Source: Pseudomonas gozinkensis (lineage in GTDB: Bacteria > Pseudomonadota > Gammaproteobacteria > Pseudomonadales > Pseudomonadaceae). From it: 64,000 bases of DNA. The notes beneath the pieces are model-generated. The model saw only the letters and a list, made by a program, of their open reading frames with translations. It was not told the DNA's origin and did not search any database. The translations under genes were made by a program, and so were the position numbers. The stretch covers positions 3,374,501 through 3,438,500 of the forward strand of contig NZ_CP062253.1 in the NCBI RefSeq assembly GCF_014863585.1, written 5' to 3'. This document shows positions 27,401 to 33,731 of the stretch, one piece after another. Numbering within the stretch: the stretch's first letter is position 1; every line of letters begins with the position of its first letter.

Positions 27401-29795
27401 CCACCAGTTTGATGTCGACCGTACTGGTCGGGATCACGCTGGTAGTGGTCGAGCCGTCGGTTTCGCTTTGCCCGGTCAGGTTGAAGATGTCCTGAAGAAT
27501 CGTGCCATCGACCACGGCGCTGTTGCCCAGCTCATCGCCTTCATTGATTTCGCTGTGGGGGTTGCCCGAGGGCGGTTTGTAGCTCTGGCCGACGACTGCC
27601 GAGTAACTGAGTACCGCCAGCACCGCGCCTTGCAGCGTGTCATCGAACGCCAGGTCGCCATTGAGCCAGCCCCGGATGTTGGAAAACGCATTGCGCAGTG
27701 ATTGGGCAATGTCGAAGACCATCGACGTGCTGCCGTCGGCGTTGGTGACCACACTGGTCACAAGCGTGATGGTCTGGGCCACGCCATTGAGGGTGACGGT
27801 CAGCGTCGGTGTCCCTGTGAGGATCTGACCGTCGCTGAGCTGATCGCGAATGAGTAACTGACCTTCGTTGAAGAAGTCCTTGCCGAACGCGAAGTAGTCG
27901 GAAATGGCCAGGTTCAAGGTGTACCTGAGGGTGTCGCCGGGGCTGATGCCGGTCTGGCCGATGTCAGTTTGCAACGTCACCTGCTTGAGCAAAGTGATGG
28001 ACTTGGCAACAAAGTCGGTAGGCCGCCCGGTGCCGGAAAAGTCGATGGTCGTGTTGGGCGCGACCACGTCACGCGGATCCAGCGGCGCCCACTGGCCGGA
28101 CGCGGTAGGCGCACCGATGTTGATGGTCACGGCGTCCCCGGTGACCGGATTGATGATCGGCTGACCATTGGCGTCGACCTCCGGCACATAGAACGCGACC
28201 TGGGTGCCGGTGGCGGCAGAAAGCGTGTCGTACTCGACGGTGAAGGCGTTAATGAACACCGTATCGGACGCTATCAGCGTGGCGATTTGTGCCGGATCGG
28301 TGACGACGGTGCCGTCGTGCAGCGTGATCGACGTCAGGCGACCGCCCGCACCCGGGGTAATTGCAGTGACCTGGACGTTATCCGGCAACGGTTGGGTGAC
28401 GATGACATGGGTCAGGGTCTGGCCTGGTGCCGGGGTGACCGTCACCGTCAAGGTGCGGCCGTAGTTGGGGCCGGTCGCGGTTTCACCTTCGGGCGTGGAC
28501 AGCGTCTGATCGAAACGGATCACCGTCGGATGCACGACAAACGCGACTGTGCCGGCTTGAATCAGCGCCGGGTCGCTGGTGGGGTTGTCCAGCGCATCGT
28601 TGCCGAACTGAAAGCCGCCACTGGCTCGAATCGTCAGGTCCGGCGTGCCATTGGAGAATGCCGTGTCAGCCAGATTGCTCAGACTGGCCGAGACCTGCAC
28701 GGAAATGACCGGCTGATCTTTGGAAACGCTGGCGAACGGTAACTCGATCACCACCAGTTGGTCGCCAACCCGCATGCCGAAAGCGGCGGCGCTGATTCGC
28801 AGCAGATTGCCGCTGGCGTCCCGGGCCAACGGGTGCGTGGCAAAACCGCTGGCGTCGAAGTTCACGACATGGGTGACGAGGTTCTGCCCCAGGTAACTGG
28901 CGGAAATGAAACTCGCACCATCGTTGCCGTCCTTGCCGCTGGCGGGCATGAACAGCGTCAGGAACGGCGCGTAGCCTTCCTGGCCCGAGGTGTTGCTGAA
29001 GTCGACATTGAAGGTGAAACGGTCACCCAGCAATACATCGCTGCCGGTGGCCGGCAACGTGACGGTCGGCGCCGCGTCGGCCAATAACCCGTCGAAACTC
29101 GCCATGGCGGCGCTGCTGATGGCGATCGCCTTGTCGATGTCGCCGACCCGGGTTTCCAGCGCCCAGTCACCACCGGCCTTGCTGCTGCCGGTGTCATTGC
29201 TGGAAGCTGCGACGTCGGCACCGGTCCAGCGGGCAAGTTCGGTGACCAGGGTTTTGCCGGCGGCGCCGGCACCGACATCGCATCCGTAGAGTTGAATGTC
29301 GGCGCCCTGGGTCAGGTTGTTGCGCCACTGTTCGAGGGTCTGGCCGAGCTGGTCGATATTGTCGGAAGTGACCGTTCGATTGCCCAGCGTGAACTGACCG
29401 GCTGCGCCGTGGGACATGACCTGGATCGAGTCGACCTTGCCGAGTTTTGCCAGTGCTGCCGAAATCGCGGCCAGACCGTCTTCTCCGTTGTTCACTACAA
29501 TCGCCGTGACGTTGGCCGGGAGCTGCGCGAGCAGTTGCTCGCGATTTTCGACGCGGCTGTCGAGTACCAGCAACGTGCGCGCCGCCGAAGGCGCCTGCTC
29601 TGTGGCGGGGCGGCCCTCGACGGGGCTGGCGGGGTGGGGCGCTGCGGCATCGGCCGGGGCGGCGGGATCGGCGTGATGTTGATCGGCGGCGGCAGAGGCG
29701 GCAGCGCCGTCAAACAGGATGCGCGGTTCCAGAGCCAGTGACTGGCGATGCGGGCGCAGGTGAGCCTTTGACGACTGAGCAATCGGGTCTTGCAT
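18450..29795 (-). CDS. Giant repeat surface protein with LEPR-XLL and DUF4347 start and 11 VCBS-type repeats
   Basis: About 3,781 residues. The N-terminus lacks a classical signal peptide but has LEPRILFDGAA, the LEPR-XLL motif of giant exported proteins. A DUF4347 domain (~residues 75-235) follows, with MSHGAAGQF and LYGCDVGAG. Next come DUF11-like repeats (DNA ~29050-24200), an SdrD-B-like domain (GTLWNDTASATG, ~24200-23850), a cadherin-like segment, then eleven ~110-150-residue VCBS-type repeats (~23440-18990). Each repeat has NDxPVAxxDxA, GNVLxNDTDVD, YGTLTINADGSYSY and TFTYRxxDxxGA signatures. The C-terminal ~200 residues carry PFIAAPQG and no RTX nonapeptides. The ATG at 29795 (after GAGG) is preferred over a GTG at 29846. 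It is the first gene of the export operon and probably a secreted or cell-surface adhesin. Confidence 0.85.
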   Translation of the reverse strand: MQDPIAQSSKAHLRPHRQSLALEPRILFDGAAASAAADQHHADPAAPADAAAPHPASPVEGRPATEQAPSAARTLLVLDSRVENREQLLAQLPANVTAIVVNNGEDGLAAISAALAKLGKVDSIQVMSHGAAGQFTLGNRTVTSDNIDQLGQTLEQWRNNLTQGADIQLYGCDVGAGAAGKTLVTELARWTGADVAASSNDTGSSKAGGDWALETRVGDIDKAIAISSAAMASFDGLLADAAPTVTLPATGSDVLLGDRFTFNVDFSNTSGQEGYAPFLTLFMPASGKDGNDGASFISASYLGQNLVTHVVNFDASGFATHPLARDASGNLLRISAAAFGMRVGDQLVVIELPFASVSKDQPVISVQVSASLSNLADTAFSNGTPDLTIRASGGFQFGNDALDNPTSDPALIQAGTVAFVVHPTVIRFDQTLSTPEGETATGPNYGRTLTVTVTPAPGQTLTHVIVTQPLPDNVQVTAITPGAGGRLTSITLHDGTVVTDPAQIATLIASDTVFINAFTVEYDTLSAATGTQVAFYVPEVDANGQPIINPVTGDAVTINIGAPTASGQWAPLDPRDVVAPNTTIDFSGTGRPTDFVAKSITLLKQVTLQTDIGQTGISPGDTLRYTLNLAISDYFAFGKDFFNEGQLLIRDQLSDGQILTGTPTLTVTLNGVAQTITLVTSVVTNADGSTSMVFDIAQSLRNAFSNIRGWLNGDLAFDDTLQGAVLAVLSYSAVVGQSYKPPSGNPHSEINEGDELGNSAVVDGTILQDIFNLTGQSETDGSTTTSVIPTSTVDIKLVEVNNGTPPGNGELRPGDEVTFELSYDLVTGDYEQFKLTAYLPLPLFDVSGVTWGTGGDPGQWQIGPGNTNVGGVLTVTSGVGNSVTFDFGSFVTATTTGSRIVVRFTVRVGDQPFADQRSLDVLAQSSQQTTLTDRTLISSDVVAIVSVAEPVLSIKHGVVSGSNGTVSNTTGSWNPPGSAGSPFNGRVTDLAAVDGNITGIDGGDRLRLVTAIENSGGGGAFDVRTSITLPSGLSFVGGSLAAANLQIYRGDGTALVLGVDYSVSGNQITFLDAGGQATLLAGRSGTAADNSGANVVVISYDVVVSSTIEASRSLQSTATLSNYASVDGGTDFTPVDLTDLSSQQVAAPTITKVFAGGTLDNGDSSASHTTGSDLVIGESMRYDIVVTLPEGNTQTLRIEDLIPPGMRLDTSFNGGLGYQIITTRAGSGALGADFAGSIVVSSFTGVGGALGADGVDARWTFSISGATADNLTGNNTFVIRLQLVANNVIANQASKSLQNNAQMVFSDPDGDTPNGNVAVDRNVALSGGQPTVTVREPTLTVIQNLTSTSGLGGYDQGDTVTFTITLSNGNGGNDFSAFDISFFDSLPTQLSNITLTGVLYLNGATNNGGIDFELVNGQLRTASGANIDIAKGGSIVLSLSGVVNASAAAQSTIPNVAVVQWTSLDGTQSGERTGVDGPINGGSLNDYRNSSVLVIPVAQAIQISRVGGLPDSPAPSPTTAAQEAVTIGEVIRYRVVVLVPEGNNPNYQVQITLANGLQFISPDALVNALRIGFISDGGLTTDANLIVGGTLNINGNENSPQALPITPDLLGLGPNGVFDPSRLTIVTNPDGSQVITFNLGNVVNGGGSDDDLEGVVIEFNVRVTNQASNAAGALLGASAHEIVNGVGRANSDTVFEKIVEPSFSNFDKQVTGFNPNPSGTTGTATIQLSFTQNGGLPAFDTRVSDSFAGGSNYSLISVSINGVLYGPGNLPAGVSFSAAGGISVNFDQLDVGAQVKVVYQVTLPNASIIASSNATLTWSSLPEDFTGWGGNSVGTDGAIDGERTGSTVGPNQYILRDNAGLGVITGTLWNDTASATGSSVPDGAGLAGQTVTLTWAGADGLLETTADNLQFTTVTDSNGQYHFGVLPLGVFRIDVPAGLVSYPQPVGDLRVRIDSDGGTLGQITITLGDADTQAANAGYVEQNDAPVNTLPGTQHGQEDVVLNIGGISVADIDANRDPNVNDRTVSVILKVVNGTLFLGATVPGVTVGGANTATLTLTGTLADINTALASLRYLGNPNFNGTDTLTVISNDQGNYGDADGDGLPGTAGDSLTDTDTLQIILDPVNDTPVAVNDSATAVEAGGTNNAAIGVDPTGNLLANDSDVDIATNADQLHVASVGPSNGSGIQTPVQGVVAITGQYGRLIVGSNGAYQYIVDNNNPAVQALRLAGQTLIDRFDYVLTDLAGATATATLTVTIQGANDTPVGVDDQGTAVEAGGVLNGTPGSDATGNVLDNDTDVDSLANGETKTVTGIRAVAESQPGAFSPVAVGTSIAGLYGTLTINPDGTYRYVINNANTTVQRLSVGQQLVEVFSYRVTDAGGLNDVAQLRITIQGANDNPVASDDAAQAQAASTNGNATESNPSGNVILFPSRPGSIDQPGGNGVDQDVDQVDRPSEQLKVNGVINKSEATYDPLNDTLSGVTAGTTSANGTVVAGLYGTLRIGADGSFFYDVDSTNAAVQALAPGQTLTEFFTYRVIDTAGLTDTAQLVITVHGVNDPPVAQNVISIATERGGVNNGTAGVDPIGDATANAFDPDGDPLTVTFIKAGAEGDPGTPVAVAAGGTVINGLYGTLTIRPDGTYSYALDNNNPDVQALRLGSQLLLERFTFTVSDGVGPTPEIDSAEIIVLIRGQNDNPVAADDNATAVEAGGLNNNQPGLDPTGNVLTNDSDVDGGEIPGDLPAHDYGETRAVSSVRTGTEAGTGTAGTLGTELRGTYGWLTLNADGSYSYRLDNSMAAVQALRAGNTLADNFTYSVADALGAQDSATLTITIQGSNDTPVAQNDSNTAIEAGGLNNTTAGINPTGNVLSNDTDVDGNGERLSVIGVRQGLSTGVIGTAFTGAFGTLTLNADGSYSYIVDNGNPQVQALRTSGDTLTEIFTYQIRDLAGATSSATLTIIVRGANDNPRAVDDSAVAAEAGGNLNGTPGINPTGNVLSNDTDVDAGDSKTVTGVRTGSEAAGGAFTTLGSGQSIVGLYGTLTINADGSYSYVVNNNLAAVQALKLGESLVETFTYRMRDTVGATDTAQLSIRVDGAWDAPVATNDVAVAVADNGAGNSVNPTRNVLPNDTDVDAGDGKTVTGIRFGTEAAGGALDAVSPGTDNTNGTLINGLYGQLIIGSDGNYTYIIDSSNPAIQALGPLQFLNERFTYRVTDNGGQSDLAEIHIIIRGRNDAPVANTDNATAVEAGGLNNSQSGINPSGNVIGNDTDLEGDTLTVSALRTGGLNENGTAGTLGTVLRGRYGDLTLNADGTWHYELDNNLAEVQALRLSGQTLTDVFSYTLRDGFGATDIAELRITIEGRNDTPVARDDSAVAVEAGGVANGTPGSNATGNLLDNDTDVDSVANGESRQVVSVSNAGGQSSAAGQVLIGLYGQLTLNADGSYTYVIDNGNPLVQALRTAGETLSETFTYRMRDTAGATSDARLTVVIQGANDAPVAQNDSAIATDQTPAPQVTGNVLPNDSDVDGNDALQVVAIRTGAESGSGTFGVIGQPIVGLYGTLVINADGSYTYTIDQNNPQVLAAAGLGQVLRDIFTYTINDRAGASDQAELVINLDIATPFIAAPQGNFFDNDPSSRHRNLLLPDPTPAVFITPVVEREAQLLEVSTWGAGGANLRIASVGEFSSESKGAGLGLVPGQFVSQAVRASRAESDLDLAWILGRQGRTSLSADGLLSDPSLFTIDPAQMTRGQANTETHQEQRPARGFSAQLRNAAQRLHPAQRGGDDGRTE
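18990..23440 (-). repeat. Tandem array of 11 diverged VCBS-type coding repeats
   Basis: Eleven in-frame units inside the giant gene, each beginning near a GxNDxPVAxxD coding segment. Most carry the linker ATAVEAGGLNN or a variant, followed by TGNVLxNDTDVD. Units differ in spacing and sequence, so this is an old protein-repeat array rather than a recent DNA duplication. Unit 3 departs from the pattern with an insertion (NVILFPSRPGSIDQPGG), and unit 8 has lost the EAGG linker. Such arrays are prone to recombination and assembly collapse. Confidence 0.85.
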
Positions 29796-30088
29796 TTGAT
29801 AGGCCCTCAAACTGCGTGGTAAATCATTCCGTTGAAACCAGCCCACTTCAGGACAGGTTTAGCGTAGGAGTTTTTTGAAGATTTGCCAGAACAGGAACCG
29901 CCGTTTAGACGGACGAAATGACACACCAGGGCACGGCTTTTGGCCAGCATGGCTGAGGGTCGGGAAGGGCTCGTCGATTTTTGAAACGCAGGACCAGTCG
30001 GCGTCCTTGACCCGAAAGCACAAGACTTCACGCTCAAAAACCGGATAATGGCGGCCAATTTGTTTAGCCCGCTATTCTGGTAACCCGC
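29796..30088. promoter_or_regulatory. Divergent intergenic region between giant-adhesin operon and ycaO gene
   Basis: About 290 bases that must hold promoters for both the minus-strand surface-protein operon and the plus-strand OsmC/YcaO gene. It is A/T-richer than its surroundings. I see no clear sigma-54, Fur or dyad operator site and no small ORF worth calling. Confidence 0.5.
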
Positions 30089-32284
30089 ATGGAAATCAAG
30101 GTCAATTTTCTCGACAACCTCCGACTCGAAGCCAAGTTCGATGACTTCACGGTGGTGGCCGACCAACCGATCCGTTACAAGGGCGATGGCTCTGCACCGG
30201 GTCCGTTCGACTATTTCCTGGCGTCGTCGGCCTTGTGCGCGGCTTACTTCGTAAAGTTGTACTGCAGTACCCGCAACATCCCGACCGAAAACATTCGTCT
30301 GTCGCAGAACAACATTGTCGATCCGGAAAACCGCTACAACCAGATCTTCAAGATCCAGGTCGAGCTGCCGTCAGACATCTCCGAAAAGGATCGCCAGGGC
30401 ATCCTGCGCTCGATCGACCGTTGCACGGTGAAGAAGGTGGTGCAGGCCGGGCCGGAGTTCGTGATCGAGGAAGTCGAGAACCTCGACGCGGATGCCCAGG
30501 CCCTGCTGATGCCGGCTTCCACCTCCGGCGCGGGCACCTCCATTGCCGGCAAGGACCTGCCGCTGGAACAGACCATCGCCAACATGTCGGGGATTCTGGC
30601 CGACCTGGGCATGAAGATCGAAATCGCTTCGTGGCGCAACATCGTGCCCAACGTCTGGTCGCTGCACATCCGCGATGCCCAGTCGCCGATGTGCTTCACC
30701 AACGGCAAGGGTGCGACCAAAGAGGGCGCGCTGGCCTCGGCGCTGGGCGAGTTCATCGAGCGGTTGAACTGCAACTTCTTCTACAACGATCAGTTCTGGG
30801 GCGAAGACATCGCCAATGCCGAATTCGTGCATTACCCGGACGAGCGCTGGTTCAAGCCCGGCGCCAAGGATGAGCTGCCTGCGGAAATCCTCGACGAGTA
30901 TTGCCTGGGCATCTACAACCGCGATGGCGAACTGCGCGGCTCGCACCTGTACGACACCAACTCCGGCAATACTCAGCGCGGCATCTGCTCGCTGCCGTTC
31001 GTGCGCCAGTCGGACAACGAAGTCATTTACTTCCCGTCCAACCTGATCGAAAACCTGTTTCTCAGCAACGGCATGAGCGCCGGCAACACCCTGGCCGAAG
31101 CACAGGTGCAGTGCCTGTCGGAAATCTTCGAACGGGCGGTCAAGCGCGAAATCCTCGAAGGCGAAATGGCTCTGCCGGATGTGCCGCAAGAGGTGCTGGC
31201 GAAATACCCGGGCATCCTCGCCGGCATCCAGGCACTGGAAGAGCAGGGCTTCCCGGTGCTGGTCAAGGACGCGTCGCTGGGCGGTGAATTCCCGGTGATG
31301 TGCGTGACCTTGATGAACCCGCGCACCGGCGGCGTGTTCGCCTCGTTCGGCGCGCACCCGAGCTTCGAAGTGGCGCTGGAGCGCAGCCTCACCGAGTTGC
31401 TGCAGGGCCGCAGCTTTGAAGGCCTCAACGATCTGCCACAACCGACCTTCTCGGGCCAGGCCGTGACCGAACCGAACAATTTCGTCGAGCACTTCATCGA
31501 TTCCAGCGGCGTGGTGTCGTGGCGTTTCTTCAGCGCCAAGGCCGACTTCGAATTCGTCGAGTGGGACTTCTCCGGCAATGGCGAAAACTCCAACGCCGAA
31601 GAGGCCGCTACGCTGTTCGGCATCCTCGAAGACATGGGCAAGGAAGTCTACATGGCGGTCTACGAGCACATCGGCGCCAAGGCTTGCCGCATTCTGGTGC
31701 CGGACTATTCGGAGATTTATCCGGTAGAAGACCTGATCTGGGACAACACCAACAAAGCGCTGCAATTCCGTGCCGACATCCTCAACCTGCACAACCTGAG
31801 CAAAGTCGGCCTGCGCAATCTCGCCAAAGGCCTGGAACACAGCGAGCTGGACGATTACACCGACATCACCACGCTGATCGGCATCGAGTTCGACGACAAC
31901 ACGCCATGGGGCAAGTTGACCATCCTTGAACTGCGCCTGCAGATCTACCTCGCCTTGCAGAAGTACGAGCAGGCCAAGGATCTGGTCGAGGCCTTCCTGC
32001 AATACAACGACAACACCGTCGAGCGCGGCTTGTTCTATCAAGCGGTCAACGTCGTGCTGGAAATGGAGCTGGACGAGGATCTGGAGCTGGAAGACTACGA
32101 AGCCAACTTCCGTCGCATGTTCGGCGACGAGCGCATGGATGCGGCGATCGGCTCGGTCAACGGCAGCGTGCGCTTCTACGGCCTGACGCCGACCAGCATG
32201 AAGCTGGAAGGGCTGGATCGACACCTGCGCCTGATCGAGAGCTACAAGAAACTGCACGCGGCGCGGTCCAACTTCGCGGGTTGA
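30089..32284 (+). CDS. OsmC domain / YcaO domain fusion protein
   Basis: A 731-residue cytoplasmic protein. An N-terminal OsmC/Ohr-like fold covers roughly residues 1-140 (FDYFLASSALCAAYFVKLYC, CTVKKVV). A YcaO domain covers ~170-560 (NGKGATKEGALASALGEFIERL; AEAQVQCLSEIFERAVKRE, with its ATP-binding glutamates). A C-terminal TPR-like helical part follows (LRLQIYLALQKYEQAKDLVEAFL). E. coli YcaO (YcaO plus TPR) supports RimO-dependent beta-methylthiolation of ribosomal protein S12; this fused form is the usual Pseudomonas version. No RiPP genes adjoin it, so a housekeeping role is likelier than azoline synthesis. A clear terminator follows. Confidence 0.9.
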   Translation: MEIKVNFLDNLRLEAKFDDFTVVADQPIRYKGDGSAPGPFDYFLASSALCAAYFVKLYCSTRNIPTENIRLSQNNIVDPENRYNQIFKIQVELPSDISEKDRQGILRSIDRCTVKKVVQAGPEFVIEEVENLDADAQALLMPASTSGAGTSIAGKDLPLEQTIANMSGILADLGMKIEIASWRNIVPNVWSLHIRDAQSPMCFTNGKGATKEGALASALGEFIERLNCNFFYNDQFWGEDIANAEFVHYPDERWFKPGAKDELPAEILDEYCLGIYNRDGELRGSHLYDTNSGNTQRGICSLPFVRQSDNEVIYFPSNLIENLFLSNGMSAGNTLAEAQVQCLSEIFERAVKREILEGEMALPDVPQEVLAKYPGILAGIQALEEQGFPVLVKDASLGGEFPVMCVTLMNPRTGGVFASFGAHPSFEVALERSLTELLQGRSFEGLNDLPQPTFSGQAVTEPNNFVEHFIDSSGVVSWRFFSAKADFEFVEWDFSGNGENSNAEEAATLFGILEDMGKEVYMAVYEHIGAKACRILVPDYSEIYPVEDLIWDNTNKALQFRADILNLHNLSKVGLRNLAKGLEHSELDDYTDITTLIGIEFDDNTPWGKLTILELRLQIYLALQKYEQAKDLVEAFLQYNDNTVERGLFYQAVNVVLEMELDEDLELEDYEANFRRMFGDERMDAAIGSVNGSVRFYGLTPTSMKLEGLDRHLRLIESYKKLHAARSNFAG

Positions 32285-32303
32285 TTCCGCTGGCGGCACG
32301 GAC

Positions 32304-32331
32304 AAAAAAAGCACCTTCGGGTGCTTTTTTT
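32304..32331 (+). terminator. Rho-independent terminator after the OsmC/YcaO gene
   Basis: Inverted repeat AAGCACC-TTCG-GGTGCTT flanked by A7 and T7. The UUCG tetraloop and T tract make a strong terminator 20 bases past the stop. The A tract lets it also work for the converging oprB gene, whose stop is 20 bases away (bidirectional). Confidence 0.92.
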
Positions 32332-32351
32332 GTGGTCGACAATCGTCGGCT

Positions 32352-33647
32352 TCAGAGCGCGGCTTTCACCTGCAATCCAAACACCAACGCATTGTCGATG
32401 TCCTGCCCGGAAAACGCACCCGGCTCGATGATGTATTGCACATTCGGACGCAGCGTCAGCCATGGGGTGGCTTGATAGCCGTAGCCGAGTTCGATCAATT
32501 GCTCGGCGCTGTCCAGATCGGGAAACGCTGCGCCATTGGCCATGGCTGCGTCCTGTTGCACATCGCGGCTGCGCGGGTTCGGTACTGCGCGGCCGTAGCC
32601 CAGCGCCACGGTGTCGCGCGGGCGGCCTTCGAACGGTTTGTACAGCACCAGACCGGTGCCGTACCACTTGCTGAACGGCGAAGCCGCTTCGCTGGCCGCC
32701 GAGTATTGGCCGAAAGCGTGCAGGCTGCGGCCTTCGGAGGCGTCAGAGGCCCACACAGCCTGGTCAATCAGGACGTAATGGCCGCCGCGTCCGGACACTT
32801 CCTTGTCACTGCCGATGCGTTTGACGTCGGAGCTGTCGTAGTAATAACCGACCTTGTACTCGCCTGGCAGTTTGCCTGCCTGCTTGTAGACCAGCTCGAT
32901 CGGCACCACGGTGCCGGTGGTGTGTTTCGGGCCAAGGTGCCAGGCACGACTGGAATTGCCGTTGCTTTGCGGGTCGACATTGAACGCCGCCACTCGCAGT
33001 TGCCAGGCAGGGGAGAGGTCGTATTTCACCCGGACACCCAGGTGGGCGTTGGGATAGTTGGTCCAGCCGCTGCCACCAGACATGTTCAGCGGATGGCCGC
33101 AGAAGCCGGCGTTCATGAAGTTGCAGAGAATGCCGCTGTCGAGACCGCCGAGGTCATTGCCCATGGCCATGTAGCCGAGTTTGACGTTCAGCGCCGGGGT
33201 AAACATGCGCTCGTAGCTGAGTTCGGTGAGGCGCGTGTAGAGGCCGCCGTAGTTTTCCTGGATCGGCAGACGGTTGCCGACCAGATCTTCCGAGGCGCTG
33301 TTGCCGCGCCGGTCGTTGATGCTCAGTTGGATCTTGCCGGCGTTGTCCACGCCGTACAGTTTGCTCAGATCAAACTGCGCGCCGAGCTTGATGTTCTGCG
33401 AGTAACGGGCGGAGCGGTGCAGGCCGCCGTCGGCGTTGTAGGCGGTTTCGCCGGTGTAATCGCCGGTAAACTTGATGCCGTCTTCGTCGAGTTGGTGGCG
33501 CAGGCCGCCCCAGTCGCCGGTCAGGGTATTGCGGGTGAACACGTTCGAATCGGTGTCGGCGAGGGCGGGCAGGGCAGCGCCGCAGGTGAGACCGAACAGC
33601 ATGCCGGTAAAGACCCCGGCGTGAGAAAAGCGAACAGCCAATGACAT
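32352..33647 (-). CDS. oprB: OprB-family carbohydrate-selective porin
   Basis: A 431-residue outer-membrane porin with a signal peptide (cleavage near ALPALAD). The OprB start (FTRNTLTGDWGGLRHQLDEDGI) and the conserved FTGDYTGE are present. It admits glucose and related sugars. The frame runs further 5', but the ATG at 33647 gives a normal signal peptide. It lies 84 bases downstream of gcd on the same strand, with a hairpin between, which fits supply of glucose to the periplasmic dehydrogenase. The C-terminus (GLQVKAAL) does not end in Phe, as is common in OprB. Confidence 0.9.
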   Translation of the reverse strand: MSLAVRFSHAGVFTGMLFGLTCGAALPALADTDSNVFTRNTLTGDWGGLRHQLDEDGIKFTGDYTGETAYNADGGLHRSARYSQNIKLGAQFDLSKLYGVDNAGKIQLSINDRRGNSASEDLVGNRLPIQENYGGLYTRLTELSYERMFTPALNVKLGYMAMGNDLGGLDSGILCNFMNAGFCGHPLNMSGGSGWTNYPNAHLGVRVKYDLSPAWQLRVAAFNVDPQSNGNSSRAWHLGPKHTTGTVVPIELVYKQAGKLPGEYKVGYYYDSSDVKRIGSDKEVSGRGGHYVLIDQAVWASDASEGRSLHAFGQYSAASEAASPFSKWYGTGLVLYKPFEGRPRDTVALGYGRAVPNPRSRDVQQDAAMANGAAFPDLDSAEQLIELGYGYQATPWLTLRPNVQYIIEPGAFSGQDIDNALVFGLQVKAAL

Positions 33648-33679
33648 TGCGCAAATCCAGAGCGAAAGATATGAAACGA

Positions 33680-33701
33680 CGCGGCACCCGAAGGTGCCGC
33701 G
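33680..33701 (-). terminator. Hairpin between gcd and oprB
   Basis: Perfect 9-bp stem CGCGGCACC / GGTGCCGCG with a TTCG loop (read on the minus strand), located 31 bases after the gcd stop and 33 bases before the oprB ATG. The downstream T run is weak (GTCGTTTC), so it may attenuate or stabilise the mRNA rather than stop transcription fully. Confidence 0.55.
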
Positions 33702-33731
33702 CACAAGTGAAGTGAAGGAGGGCGCCGCGGT

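Noticed and set aside
30089..32284. YcaO protein as part of an azole-peptide (RiPP) cluster
   Set aside because: It is the common housekeeping OsmC-YcaO fusion with its own terminator, and no precursor or dehydrogenase gene lies beside it.
30371..32314. 647-codon minus-strand frame opposite the OsmC/YcaO gene
   Set aside because: Antisense shadow caused by GC-rich codon structure; composition is not protein-like and the plus strand encodes recognised domains.
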